Shown here piece by piece: positions 18,674-28,001 of a stretch of DNA of 50,593 nucleotides; within the stretch, counting starts at the first letter, position 1, and every line of letters begins with the position of its first letter. A program made the position numbers and the translations under genes. This stretch comes from Methanothrix sp. (GTDB lineage Archaea; Halobacteriota; Methanosarcinia; Methanotrichales; Methanotrichaceae): assembly GCF_024518575.1 (NCBI RefSeq), contig NZ_JANIHG010000009.1, positions 1 to 50,593 of the forward strand, read 5' to 3'. The notes under the pieces were generated by a model that worked only from the letters and a program-made list of their open reading frames with translations, did no database searches and had not been told where the DNA came from.

Positions 18674-19795
18674 TCATCCCCCCGCAGCCCTCTCCAGAAC
18701 GCCCTCGTACCTCGCTGCAATAGCGCGCCAGTCATACCTCTCGGCGATCGCCCTGTACTTTCTCTGATCATGTGATCTCTCCAGGATACGTTTAACCTGA
18801 GATATGAAGCTCTCCCTGTCGTCGTAGTAGTACAGGCTGTCTCCAAGAAGCCTCTCGAGCGAGACCATTCTGGTTGTAAGAACAGGCCTGCCACATGAGA
18901 GGTAGTTGAAGATCTTGCCGCCTGCAGCATACTCGTTCTTCTTCATCTTCCTCAGCGGATTCAGACCTATATCCATGGCTGAGATGTACCTGCTGAGCTC
19001 GGAGTACGGCACACTTCCAGTGAATACGACCCTGTCGCCAACTCCGAGCCTCTCAGCCATACCCTTTATGCGCTCGCCATAGTCTGTGAAGAGGCTTGGG
19101 CCTACAACAAGAAGGGTGACATCGAGCTCAGGAAGAGCGCTGACCACGGTCTCCAGATCGACCCAGTACTCCAGCGATCCAACATAGCCGATCACATTCC
19201 CAGTCAGTCCAAGGGCACCCTTGGCCTCATCGATATCCATCGGCCTGAGAAGGCCTGTGTCGACGCCGTTCGGTATCACCTCTATCTCACGAACGCCGAT
19301 GCCCCTGAGATACTCCTTGAGCTCCTGAGTCACGGTTATCACCGTCCTGGCGTGCCTGAGGTTGTATCTGGTTATGGCCCTGACCCCGAGTTTGACAGCC
19401 CTCCCGAATATCGACCCAGGGTAGTATATCGAGGCAGATTCCTCCAGATGATCGAGGTAGTCGAAGACCACCGGCGTTTTTGTCAGGTTTGCCATGAAGG
19501 ACGGGAGGATGTTCGCTGAGAGGATGACGTCAGAGTCCCTGGCAGCATCGCGGATCACGCGGAGATGGGAGAGAGCGCTTGTGATGTAGTAGACAGACGG
19601 ATCCTCGGCCCTGGAGGATCCCGCCCTCACAAGGGCACATCTCGTCCATCTCGGGCTGTTGTCTCTGAACTTCGAGAGCTCAAAGTGCAGGACGCGCACA
19701 TCATGCCTCTCCGCTATGATATCGAATATGAAGTTCAGCCTGTTCGGAAACGGGTGTCTTATCCAGTCGGTTGTCGGTATGACCAGTATCTTCAT
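18674..19795 (-). CDS. Glycosyltransferase family 4
   Basis: First gene of the minus-strand glycan operon, 373 residues. The start MKILVIPTTDWIRHPFPNRLNF resembles GT4 enzymes that handle surface polysaccharides. The middle contains TVITVTQELKEYLRGIG and EVIPNGVDTGLLRPM; the donor domain has IGYVGSLEYWVDLETVV, VGPSLF and EYAAGGKIFNYLSCGRPVLTT. ATG 19795 lies about 30 bp from the TATA-like AATATATAAA that it appears to share with the divergent GlmU-like gene. Confidence 0.9.
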   Translation of the reverse strand: MKILVIPTTDWIRHPFPNRLNFIFDIIAERHDVRVLHFELSKFRDNSPRWTRCALVRAGSSRAEDPSVYYITSALSHLRVIRDAARDSDVILSANILPSFMANLTKTPVVFDYLDHLEESASIYYPGSIFGRAVKLGVRAITRYNLRHARTVITVTQELKEYLRGIGVREIEVIPNGVDTGLLRPMDIDEAKGALGLTGNVIGYVGSLEYWVDLETVVSALPELDVTLLVVGPSLFTDYGERIKGMAERLGVGDRVVFTGSVPYSELSRYISAMDIGLNPLRKMKKNEYAAGGKIFNYLSCGRPVLTTRMVSLERLLGDSLYYYDDRESFISQVKRILERSHDQRKYRAIAERYDWRAIAARYEGVLERAAGG

Positions 19796-19820
19796 CGGCG
19801 ATCTGAGTGAGAATCACCAA

Positions 19821-19830
19821 AATATATAAA
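19821..19830. promoter_or_regulatory. Near-palindromic TATA element between divergent genes
   Basis: AATATATAAA is the only strong TATA-like element in the 73 bp between the GT4 start (19795) and the GlmU-like start (19869). Read on the plus strand it predicts a transcript start near 19852; read on the minus strand, near 19800. Confidence 0.55.
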
Positions 19831-19868
19831 CTAGCTGCATATCTGGTCTCTGTTAAGGGCGTGAGAAT

Positions 19869-21065
19869 CTGAAGGCTGTCATACTTGCTGCCGGAGAGGG
19901 GCACAGGTGCAGGCCCCTGACCCAGACGAGGCCCAAGGTCATGCTCCCTTTGGCAAATATGCCTTTCATGGAGCATGTCGTCCGAGCCCTTGTGGACAAC
20001 GGGATTGAGGATATCGTGGCGGTCGTGGGCTATCAGAAGGAGCGGGTGATGGATTACTTTGAAGATGGCTTGAAGTTCGGCGCCCGCATAACCTACGTCT
20101 TCCAGGAGGAGCGTCTGGGCACAGCACACGCGCTCCGCAGGGCCAAGGAGCACATCGATGATCAGTTTCTGGTTGTGAATGGAGACAACATCCTGGACAG
20201 CAGAGCGGTCAGGGATCTTCTTAATGCAGAGGGCGATTACGTAATCCTCGGCGCGCTCAGGGAGCATGCTGGGGATTACGGGGTTCTCGTGGTTGATGGA
20301 GATACAGTGAAGCAGATCTACGAGAAGCCCGGCAGGGCCTGCGCGGGCATCGTGAACACTGGCGCGTACAAGATGATGCCCGAGATCTTCGAGGAGATAC
20401 CGAAGACGCCCATATCCGAGCGTGGGGGCTACGAGATCACCCAGACGCTGAGCCAGATGATGGAGAAGGGGGTGAAGATCAGGGCGGTCGTAACAAAGGG
20501 CATCTGGGGCGATGCTGTGTTCGCCTGGGATCTGCTCGCTGCGAACAGCATTGCAGCCGGTTTGATGAAGACAGAGATTTATGGTGAGATCGAGGATGGC
20601 GCGGTCATCAGAGGACCGGTCTCGCTCGGAAAGGGCAGTCTGATCAGATCCGGCTCGTACATAATAGGGCCTGTGCTCATAGGAGAGGGATGCGACATAG
20701 GCCCGAACGTCACGATCCTCCCATCGACGACCATTGGGGACTCAGTGCGCGTTGGATCCTTCACAGAGATCAGGAACAGCATCCTGATGAGAGGGTCAAG
20801 GACAGGATCGATGTCGGTGATATCAGACTCTGTCATCGGAGAGGACTGCTGGCTTGGAGATATGTGTTTGATTGAATCAGGCAGGTCGCTTGCAGAGGTC
20901 GAGGGCGAGTTCTACAGAGCTGAGTTTGGAGCAGTGATCGGCGATTCTGTTGTGACGGGAAGCAGAGTTTTGATGATGCCGTGCAGCGTCGTGGGGTCCG
21001 CCGCCAAACTCGGGTCTGGTGTCACGATCCGCGGCAGCGTGGAGCGTGGGAGTCGGGTGGTTTAG
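19869..21065 (+). CDS. glmU: Bifunctional sugar-1-phosphate nucleotidylyltransferase/acetyltransferase (GlmU-like), probable CTG start
   Basis: Makes an NDP-sugar, probably UDP-GlcNAc. The N-terminal nucleotidyltransferase domain is followed by a left-handed beta-helix of hexapeptide repeats from about residue 255 (DGAVIRG, KGSLIRSGSYIIGPVLIG). The first ATG is at 19941, but the signature AVILAAGEGHRCRPLTQTRPK lies upstream of it in the same frame. The frame is closed by TAA at 19854, and the only plausible initiator after it is CTG 19869 (read as Met-Lys-Ala-Val), with GTGA a few bases before it. From CTG the protein has 398 residues, normal for archaeal enzymes of this type. It abuts glmS with no gap, which supports the amino-sugar role. 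Confidence 0.88.
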   Translation: MKAVILAAGEGHRCRPLTQTRPKVMLPLANMPFMEHVVRALVDNGIEDIVAVVGYQKERVMDYFEDGLKFGARITYVFQEERLGTAHALRRAKEHIDDQFLVVNGDNILDSRAVRDLLNAEGDYVILGALREHAGDYGVLVVDGDTVKQIYEKPGRACAGIVNTGAYKMMPEIFEEIPKTPISERGGYEITQTLSQMMEKGVKIRAVVTKGIWGDAVFAWDLLAANSIAAGLMKTEIYGEIEDGAVIRGPVSLGKGSLIRSGSYIIGPVLIGEGCDIGPNVTILPSTTIGDSVRVGSFTEIRNSILMRGSRTGSMSVISDSVIGEDCWLGDMCLIESGRSLAEVEGEFYRAEFGAVIGDSVVTGSRVLMMPCSVVGSAAKLGSGVTIRGSVERGSRVV

Positions 21066-22883
21066 ATGTGCGGAATTGTGGCCTACATAGGCACTGAGAA
21101 GGCAGGCCCCATACTCTTCGATACGCTCAGGAGGCTCGAGTACAGGGGCTACGACTCCGCGGGTATTGCCGTATCATCAAACGGCAGCATGAAGGTTTTG
21201 AAGGCTGCTGGCAGGATATCAGATCTCGAGATCGCCTACAGATCTATGGGGGAGCCGGGGGGATCAATGGGCATCGGCCATACAAGATGGGCCACACATG
21301 GGCGACCCAGCGATGAGAATGCGCATCCACACACCTCTGGAAGCGTAGCGGTTGTGCACAACGGTATAATCGAGAACTATCTCGAGCTCAGGGAGCAGCT
21401 GAGGGATAAAGGGTATGTCTTCACATCTGAGACAGACAGCGAGGTTCTGGCGCATCTCATCAATTACTACTACAATGGGGAGACGAACGGAGAGCTCGCA
21501 GCATCGGTCTCGAGGGCTCTGAAGGATGTCAGGGGATCCTATGCAATAGTCGCCATGGCGTCAGGTCTTCCGTACCTCGTATGCGCGAGGAAGGACAGCC
21601 CGCTGGTGATTGGTATAGGAAGATCCTCGAATTACATCGCCTCTGATGTCCCTGCGCTCCTGCCGTACACGCGCGACGTCATAAGGCTCCGTGATGGGGA
21701 GATCGCGGTAGTTCACAAGGATAAGATCGAGATAATGGATATCTCGGGAGCGGTGCGCGAGCCAGCAATTGAGCGCATCACATGGGATGCAGACGCAGCG
21801 GAGCGCGGCGGCTATCCGCACTTCATGCTCAAGGAGATCCACGAGCAGCCGAGGGCGGTTCAGGAGACGCTTGCCGGCAGGGTCTCGGAGATGGAGGGCG
21901 ACGTCAGGCTTGACATTGGACTTAACCAGTGGGAGATACAGACCCTGCAGAGGGTATCGATACTGGCATGCGGCACATCATACCACGCTGGCCTTCTGGC
22001 ACGCTACTTCTTCCCCCGCACAGCCGGCGTGCCTGTAGATGTTGAGGTCGCTTCCGAGTTCCAGCACATGCAGCTCCGCCCTGGGACTCTACTGGTGGCG
22101 ATATCGCAGTCAGGAGAGACGGCGGACACGCTCATGGCGCTGAAGAAGGCGAAGACATGTGGAGTCAAGAGCCTCGCGATAACAAACGTTGTCGGGAGCT
22201 CGATAACAGAGATCGTAGATGCCACGATATACACGAGATGCGGTCCTGAGATAGGGGTCGCGGCCACGAAGACGTTTGTCGGGCAGCTCGTGGCGTTGTT
22301 CCTCCTGGGGATCAGGCTCGGCAGGGCCAGGAACCATCTGCTCCCTGAGCAGGGAAGAAGGCTGCTCGGAGAGCTCTCGCGCCTGCCAGGACACATCCAG
22401 ACAGTTCTGGAGAGACGGGATCAGATAAGGGAGATAGCCCAGAGGTTCGCTGGCGCGGACATATACTTCTTCATAGGCAGGGATATCCTCTACCCGATAG
22501 CTCTTGAGGGCGCCCTGAAGATGAAGGAGATCGCGTACATACCAGCAGAGGGATATCCGGCAGGCGAGCTGAAGCATGGCCCTCTCGCGCTGATCACCGA
22601 AGGCACCCCTGTCGTTGCATTCGCGACCTGTGGAGATAAGATATACTCCAACATGAAGGAGGTCAGGGCTCGCGGCGGGGAGGTGATAGCTTTCGCCGCG
22701 GAGGGGGACAGGGAGGCAGCTGAGATCACCGACACGGTCGTTGAGCTGCCGAGGACGCTGCCGGTATTCTCCGCGGTCCTCTGCACTGTGGGGGTTCAGC
22801 TACTCGCATATTACACCGCACAGATCCTGGGAAGGGAGATCGACAAGCCCAGAAACCTGGCGAAGAGCGTCACGGTGGAGTAA
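21066..22883 (+). CDS. glmS: Glutamine-fructose-6-phosphate aminotransferase (isomerizing)
   Basis: Makes glucosamine 6-phosphate from fructose 6-phosphate and glutamine. The 605 residues start MCGIVAYIG, with the N-terminal nucleophile Cys2. The glutaminase motifs YRGYDSAGIAV, GHTRWATHG and NAHPH follow. The isomerase half has two SIS domains, with ILACGTSYHAGL, SQSGETADTL, PAGELKHGPLAL and the C-terminal KPRNLAKSVTVE. The ATG follows the GlmU-like stop directly, so the two are co-translated. Together they supply UDP-amino sugar for the glycan genes alongside (inference). Confidence 0.97.
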   Translation: MCGIVAYIGTEKAGPILFDTLRRLEYRGYDSAGIAVSSNGSMKVLKAAGRISDLEIAYRSMGEPGGSMGIGHTRWATHGRPSDENAHPHTSGSVAVVHNGIIENYLELREQLRDKGYVFTSETDSEVLAHLINYYYNGETNGELAASVSRALKDVRGSYAIVAMASGLPYLVCARKDSPLVIGIGRSSNYIASDVPALLPYTRDVIRLRDGEIAVVHKDKIEIMDISGAVREPAIERITWDADAAERGGYPHFMLKEIHEQPRAVQETLAGRVSEMEGDVRLDIGLNQWEIQTLQRVSILACGTSYHAGLLARYFFPRTAGVPVDVEVASEFQHMQLRPGTLLVAISQSGETADTLMALKKAKTCGVKSLAITNVVGSSITEIVDATIYTRCGPEIGVAATKTFVGQLVALFLLGIRLGRARNHLLPEQGRRLLGELSRLPGHIQTVLERRDQIREIAQRFAGADIYFFIGRDILYPIALEGALKMKEIAYIPAEGYPAGELKHGPLALITEGTPVVAFATCGDKIYSNMKEVRARGGEVIAFAAEGDREAAEITDTVVELPRTLPVFSAVLCTVGVQLLAYYTAQILGREIDKPRNLAKSVTVE

Positions 22884-23154
22884 AACATCAGGATCAACCG
22901 ATCCAGAGCTGGAGGACCTCCCGCTGAGGTTACAAGGAGGGGCATGCACTCGAACCTCCGGCAATACGGCTTTGGCGGTCTTTTCAGCCTAACTTAACCA
23001 CTTGATGTCTCGTACGTCCGCACGATGGGCTCATGATCGGCATGTTCTAGCAGATCGATTCGCAATGTGTTCGTGGATATGTTCAGGTACAGGATCATTT
23101 TTATTACCATAATCCTTAAATATAGAACTTATTAATCACCGTTTTGTGATTAGT

Positions 23155-23952
23155 ATGAAGAAAGCGATATTGCTCTTGATTTTATCGCTGATTGCTGTTC
23201 ACTCAGCATATGCTGAGCCGATCAAGATAGTGGCCACGACCTCCACCCTTGAGGATCTCATAAAGGGCGTGGGCGGGGATAACGTCGATGTCACCTACAT
23301 AGTCTCCTCCGGCGTATGCCCTGACCACTGGGATCTTAAGCCATCGCAGGTTGCCGCCCTGAATGAGGCGAGCATAATAGTCCAGCACGGGATGGAGGGG
23401 TGGCTGAAGAACATCACACGGCCTGATCAGAAGGTGATAGTCCTCTCTGGTCCCTGGAACACGCCTCAGATGGCGATAAACAAGACGATGCAGATCGCGG
23501 CTGCCCTCAAAGAGGCCGATCCGGAGCATGCAGAGGAGTATGATCAGAGAGCAACCATACTGGTCGAGCGCTTCCAGAATGTATCCGAAGTGCTGAGCGA
23601 GAGGGCGAGGGCAGCTGATACGAAGAACGTGAAGGTACTGTGCATGGAATGGCAGTCAGGCTTCGTCTCATGGATGGGATTTGATATAGTGAAGACTTAT
23701 GCCTCAGAGGAGAAGCTCTCGCTGAAGGATGTGGACGATCTGATAAAAGTGGGCAGAGAGAACAACGTCACCGTAGTCGTGGACAACCTCCAGAGCGGTG
23801 TCAGGGTTGGCGAGCAGATCGCCAGCGAGATAAACGCCACCCATGTGATCCTCACCAACTTCCCTGGAGCGGTCGAGGGAACAGAGACGCTCGATAAGAT
23901 GATCCTCCACAACGGCGAGGCGCTGCTTGCAGCGGTCAGCGCAGCCGCTTGA
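23155..23952 (+). CDS. Metal-binding ABC transporter substrate-binding protein (ZnuA/TroA family)
   Basis: Secreted solute receptor of the cluster A-I family, which captures Zn, Mn or similar ions. It has a signal peptide MKKAILLLILSLIAV ending near AYA. VATTSTLEDLIKGVGGD begins the mature domain, and CPDHWDLKPSQVAALNEASIIVQHG carries the first His ligand region. A GTG nine bases upstream (23146) is also possible; CTTAAATATA at 23115-23124 puts the transcript start close to it. No permease or ATPase gene is adjacent, so it is an orphan here. The family is clear, the metal is not. Confidence 0.85.
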   Translation: MKKAILLLILSLIAVHSAYAEPIKIVATTSTLEDLIKGVGGDNVDVTYIVSSGVCPDHWDLKPSQVAALNEASIIVQHGMEGWLKNITRPDQKVIVLSGPWNTPQMAINKTMQIAAALKEADPEHAEEYDQRATILVERFQNVSEVLSERARAADTKNVKVLCMEWQSGFVSWMGFDIVKTYASEEKLSLKDVDDLIKVGRENNVTVVVDNLQSGVRVGEQIASEINATHVILTNFPGAVEGTETLDKMILHNGEALLAAVSAAA

Positions 23953-24036
23953 TGCCCACTCCTTTGGAGCTCCCAGACTTTTTTATCCAGGCCGATCGAC
24001 GGTATACCCCGCAGAGCCCGTAACACGGCCAGCCGT

Positions 24037-25239
24037 TCAGAGCAGGCTTCTCCTGTCAGCCAGCCCCAGCAGGTTCAGCAGCCCCAGCAGGTTCTCTCTG
24101 GATATCGACCCGTCGGAGACCTTCTTCAGCACATCCTTCGCATTGAATGCCACTCCCAGGCCTGCATTCTGTATCATTATACAGTCGTTCGCCCCATCTC
24201 CGACTGCAACGATGTTGTCCGGGCTTATCCCCTCCATCTCAGCGAGCCGCTTGACAATCTCTCCCTTCGCTTCTGCATCGATGATCTCGCCCTTGATCTC
24301 TCCTGTCAGACGACCGTCCTGTATCTCGAGCTCATTAGCGAATGTGTAGTCGAAACCCAGGCGCTCCTTCAGGACATCTGTGAAGTATGTAAAACCGCCA
24401 CTTATGAGCGCTATCTTGTAGCCCATCTGCTTCAGGTGGTGTATGAGCTCCTCAGACCCTGGAGTAAGGGTGAGCTGATCAGCTATCTCCTTCAGTGCCG
24501 AGACCGGCATGCCCTTCAGAAGCCTCACACGGCGTCTGAGCGACTCCTCAAAATCGATCTCGCCGTTCATCGCCCTGTCAGTTATCATCCTCACCTCCTC
24601 ATCGACGCCAGCGAAGCTTGCAAGCCTGTTTATTATCTCGAAGTCCACAATCGTCATATCCATGTCGAAGACGATCAGACGCTTCTCCTTTCGCGCCTTA
24701 TCCAGCCTCTGGACCACAACATCGAGTCCAAGACGCTCGCACTCTGACCTTATCCACTCCCTGCACTCATCAGGATCCGCATCCCCGAAGTCCATCACGA
24801 ACTCTATCGATATCAGATCACCGCGAGCTGTCACCGCAGCCCTCTCGATGTTTATGTCCTTGGCAGATGCGACAGATGCAACATCTCTTATTATGCCGAC
24901 CCTGTCCCTTGCGAGTATCGTGACCACGTAGAGGTTCTTTCTGCTTCTTCTTATTCCCCGGTATCTCTCCAGCGGCAGGAACATGCACTGCACGCCCAGC
25001 GTCTCTGAGCGTCTATGCATCTCCATCTCAAGCTCTTTTGGGTTGATTCCGGCTCTGCTGAAATCCGCAACCACAGACATGACGAACAGACCCTGGAGAA
25101 CCCTCTGATCCATGTCCACTATGTTCACGTTCCGCTCTGCAGGGAGCTGGAGTATATCACGTATGAGGCCCGGCCTGTCCCTGCCCACAAACGATATCAC
25201 CCACAGGTCTTTAAAATGATCTTCAGCATCGACGCTCAT
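24037..25239 (-). CDS. serB: Phosphoserine phosphatase with two N-terminal ACT domains
   Basis: HAD-family enzyme for the last step of serine synthesis. Two ACT domains come first (about 10-90 and 100-180; each opens with an R-D-R-x-G turn, GRDRPGLIRDIL and ARDRVGIIRDVA), likely sensing an amino acid. The phosphatase domain follows: nucleophile motif FDMDMT with Asp192, then LISGG, KGEIVKRLAEMEG and GDGANDCIMIQNAGLGVAF. The third motif position is Met where many SerB proteins have Ser. The 400 residues match the double-ACT type of bacteria and some archaea. Monocistronic. Confidence 0.92.
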   Translation of the reverse strand: MSVDAEDHFKDLWVISFVGRDRPGLIRDILQLPAERNVNIVDMDQRVLQGLFVMSVVADFSRAGINPKELEMEMHRRSETLGVQCMFLPLERYRGIRRSRKNLYVVTILARDRVGIIRDVASVASAKDINIERAAVTARGDLISIEFVMDFGDADPDECREWIRSECERLGLDVVVQRLDKARKEKRLIVFDMDMTIVDFEIINRLASFAGVDEEVRMITDRAMNGEIDFEESLRRRVRLLKGMPVSALKEIADQLTLTPGSEELIHHLKQMGYKIALISGGFTYFTDVLKERLGFDYTFANELEIQDGRLTGEIKGEIIDAEAKGEIVKRLAEMEGISPDNIVAVGDGANDCIMIQNAGLGVAFNAKDVLKKVSDGSISRENLLGLLNLLGLADRRSLL

Positions 25240-25508
25240 AATCGGTATGCTCCTTCGGCCAGCTCAAACGTAGGTCTGCTGTCTGAATCCGAGCTCCGCT
25301 GTGCAGATCGCGCACGCTGAAATGCTGACAGCCCTTGATCTCACTTTCATGCACCCCCTGAGAGCGGGCATTCAGATGGCTTCTGCGACTCTGAGGAATC
25401 TGATCTGACCTGTGCTCCTGCGCGCACACAGGAAGTCTGCAGACGGCTGACATTGGGCTTGATGGATGCGTTTCTAGTATTTAGACTTGAAGACAGCCGG
25501 GGTCTGAT

Positions 25509-26285
25509 TCATGAGTCGCACTGACCGCTGGATTCACTGGCTGTCACGGATGCTCTCCACAGTGCCTCTCCAAGATCCCTGTACATCCTGGAGAGGGCAT
25601 CTCCTGCTGTTATCGCCATGCTTCCCCTCTCTCCGGAGACGACCAGAAGCACATCGCCGGTGTCAGGGATCATCAAGCAGATCCCCTTCTCCTTCCACGG
25701 GTAGATTCTGCGCTCTGCGCCCGGGATATCCCAGGCAGATGTATCTGCGGGACATACAGCTCTGATCGATACACCACGGCCCAGCATGCTTCTGATACCT
25801 TCATCGACATGCAGGAATATGTTGTACAGATCCCCCATCCTCTTGAGCAGAGATGGATTGATTATGAGTATATCCCTCTCCGCTCTTGAGAGCATCTCCA
25901 TAACTTTCTCGTACACCCTGCCTGCTCCCTGATGCACCCAGATCCCCATCTCTGCTTCGCGCTCGGTGCCCTCAGCAGAGTACACCTCCTCCAGCGCGCG
26001 CAGCGCAGTCTCTGCATCGGTCATGAAGCTGCTCTTCAGCCGCTCGAGCGCTGCCGCTGGATCCGTCACCCTGTAACGCATTGGCTTGGAGGGTTGGACT
26101 TCCACTATGCCCCTCATCACAAGCCTTTTCAGAGCGCCATAAACTGCAGGCCTGGGTATCCCCGATATCTGATGGATCTCAGAGGCTATCCCTGCCTTGA
26201 GCCTGGTCAGTGCTGTGTAAACCCTTGCCTCGTACTCTGTGAGCCCGAGGTCGCGCAGAGCTTTGATGGCATTCTTCTCCGACAT
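25509..26285 (-). CDS. TrmB-like transcriptional regulator
   Basis: Archaeal winged-helix regulator of 258 residues. The N-terminal HTH is typical of TrmB (LGLTEYEARVYTALTRLKAG, then IHQISGIPRPAVYGALKRL). A wing and short coiled linker follow, then a PLD-like effector domain with ERDILIINPSL. TrmB relatives bind sugars or other small ligands and act from DNA sites beside their targets. It is divergent from the tetraether-synthase gene across only 53 bp and seems to share one TATA element with it, so control of that gene is the obvious hypothesis. Confidence 0.88.
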   Translation of the reverse strand: MSEKNAIKALRDLGLTEYEARVYTALTRLKAGIASEIHQISGIPRPAVYGALKRLVMRGIVEVQPSKPMRYRVTDPAAALERLKSSFMTDAETALRALEEVYSAEGTEREAEMGIWVHQGAGRVYEKVMEMLSRAERDILIINPSLLKRMGDLYNIFLHVDEGIRSMLGRGVSIRAVCPADTSAWDIPGAERRIYPWKEKGICLMIPDTGDVLLVVSGERGSMAITAGDALSRMYRDLGEALWRASVTASESSGQCDS

Positions 26286-26310
26286 CCTGTACGTATCTCT
26301 GATAGAAGGT

Positions 26311-26318
26311 TTTATATG
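26311..26318. promoter_or_regulatory. TATA element midway between the regulator and tetraether synthase genes
   Basis: TTTATATG, within GTTTTATATG, is the only strong TATA-like element in the 53-bp gap. Its centre is about 25 bp from ATG 26339 on one side and about 29 bp from ATG 26285 on the other, so both genes could be leaderless. Confidence 0.55.
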
Positions 26319-26338
26319 TCTTTCCGTAAAGTAACAGT

Positions 26339-27862
26339 ATGGTCGTTATGACATTAAATACAATAGACAGAGTTGTGGCTTCCGTCTGTCCGGTGTGTCT
26401 CAGGACTTTAAGTGCGCGCATATTCCAGCAGGGGCAGACGGTCATGATTCGGAAGTCCTGTCCGGAGCATGGAGAGTTCGAGGATGTCTATTGGTCGGAT
26501 GCCGATCTTTACAGGAGGTTTGTCAGATACGCTGAGACCGGCAGAGGCATAGAGAACTTCATCACAAAAGGAGACTGCCCGTTCAGCTGTGGCCTGTGTG
26601 ATAACCACAAAACATCAACGCTTCTCGCAAACATAGATGTTACGACTAGATGCAACCTCGCATGCCCGATATGCTTTGCAGATGCATCCCCAAAAAGGGT
26701 CTACGAGCCCACAATGGAGCAGATCGAGAGGATGCTGAAGATCCTGCGGGAGGAGCGGCCTGTCCCATGCCAAGCTGTGCAGTTCTCAGGCGGTGAGCCG
26801 ACTGTACGTGAAGATCTCCCGGAGATAGTGGCTCTCGCCAGGAGCATGGGATTCACGCAGATACAGATCGCCACAAATGGCCTGAGGCTTGCGTCCCATC
26901 CTCATCTGGCGCGACGGCTCTGCGAGGCAGGACTGAGCACTGTCTATCTCCAGTTCGATGGAGTGGATGCAGGTCCGTATATCAAAATGAGGGGGAGGGA
27001 TCTCCTCGGCGTGAAGCTCAGCGCGATAGAGTCCTGCAGGAGAGGGGGACTGAGAAGCGTGGTTCTCGTCCCGACGGTGGCGAAGGGCGTGAACGACTTC
27101 CAGTTAGGTGACATCATCAGATTCGCGAGCCAGAATGTGGATGTCATCCGCGGGGTCAACATGCAGCCCATATCCTTTGCTGGGAGGGTCGAGGAGGCGG
27201 AGCGAAGATCAAATAGAATCACCATACCAGACCTCCTGCGTTCGATCGAGGAGCAGACTGATGGGCAGGTCTCGAGGGAGGATTTCTATCCAGTCCCGTT
27301 CGTAGCCCCGATCTCAAGGGTTGTGGAGGTGCTCACCGAGAGACCTACGTTGATCTTCACAGTCCATCCCTGCTGCGGTGCCGCAACATACGTCTACTGC
27401 GAGGAGGACCGGCTGATACCCATAACCAGGTTCGTGGATGTGGAGGGCCTGATGGAGAGGCTCAAGGATATCCTCCGGGATTACAACGGATCAAAGATAT
27501 CGAAACTCAGGATCCAGGGGGCACTCCTGAAGGATCTCCTCGGGTTTATAGACGAGAGCAGAGCCCCGAAGGATCTGCACATCACAAAGCTCCTGATGAA
27601 TGTTCTGAGGACAGGCACGTTCGACTCCCTGCGGGAGTTCCACTCCAGGAATCTGTTCATAGGCGCCATGCACTTCCAGGATCTCTACAACCTCGATCTC
27701 GAAAGGGTGAGCAGATGCGGTATACATTACGCCACTCCGGATGGCAGGATCATACCGTTCTGCACATACAACACGATCCACAGGAGCGAGGTGGAGGACC
27801 GCTACTCCATCGCGGAGACATGCGCACCTGCACAGCGTGTGGAAGTGCCTCCCGTCACGTAA
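26339..27862 (+). CDS. tes: Radical SAM tetraether lipid synthase (Tes family)
   Basis: Homologue of the MJ0619-type radical SAM enzymes that join the phytanyl chains of archaeol lipids into biphytanyl tetraethers. Seen in the 507 residues: an N-terminal rubredoxin-like metal site with CPVC (17-20) and CPEHG (41-45); a second cysteine group C80, C84, C87; and the radical SAM motif C105-x3-C109-x2-C112 in TRCNLACPICFA. The SAM-binding FSGGEPT follows. Further cysteines in HPCCGAATYVYC and a C-terminal CGIHYATPDGRIIPFCTYN match the extra-cluster region of the family. ATG 26348 is an alternative start. Biochemical assignment rests on family resemblance only. Confidence 0.88.
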   Translation: MVVMTLNTIDRVVASVCPVCLRTLSARIFQQGQTVMIRKSCPEHGEFEDVYWSDADLYRRFVRYAETGRGIENFITKGDCPFSCGLCDNHKTSTLLANIDVTTRCNLACPICFADASPKRVYEPTMEQIERMLKILREERPVPCQAVQFSGGEPTVREDLPEIVALARSMGFTQIQIATNGLRLASHPHLARRLCEAGLSTVYLQFDGVDAGPYIKMRGRDLLGVKLSAIESCRRGGLRSVVLVPTVAKGVNDFQLGDIIRFASQNVDVIRGVNMQPISFAGRVEEAERRSNRITIPDLLRSIEEQTDGQVSREDFYPVPFVAPISRVVEVLTERPTLIFTVHPCCGAATYVYCEEDRLIPITRFVDVEGLMERLKDILRDYNGSKISKLRIQGALLKDLLGFIDESRAPKDLHITKLLMNVLRTGTFDSLREFHSRNLFIGAMHFQDLYNLDLERVSRCGIHYATPDGRIIPFCTYNTIHRSEVEDRYSIAETCAPAQRVEVPPVT

Positions 27863-28001
27863 CCCCCTCATTTGCGTAAATCCGGCATGCAGATCGGCAC
27901 AGCGACTTTGCCATTCGAACTGGCCGATCTCTTATGCGCAGCTGCATGCCACACACTCGCACCTTCGCGGATTCGTCCGGACACATGTAGGAGGATAGCA
28001 T

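Noticed and set aside
19941-21065. GlmU-like gene starting at its first ATG
   Set aside because: This would remove the conserved nucleotide-binding loop that lies in the same open frame upstream.
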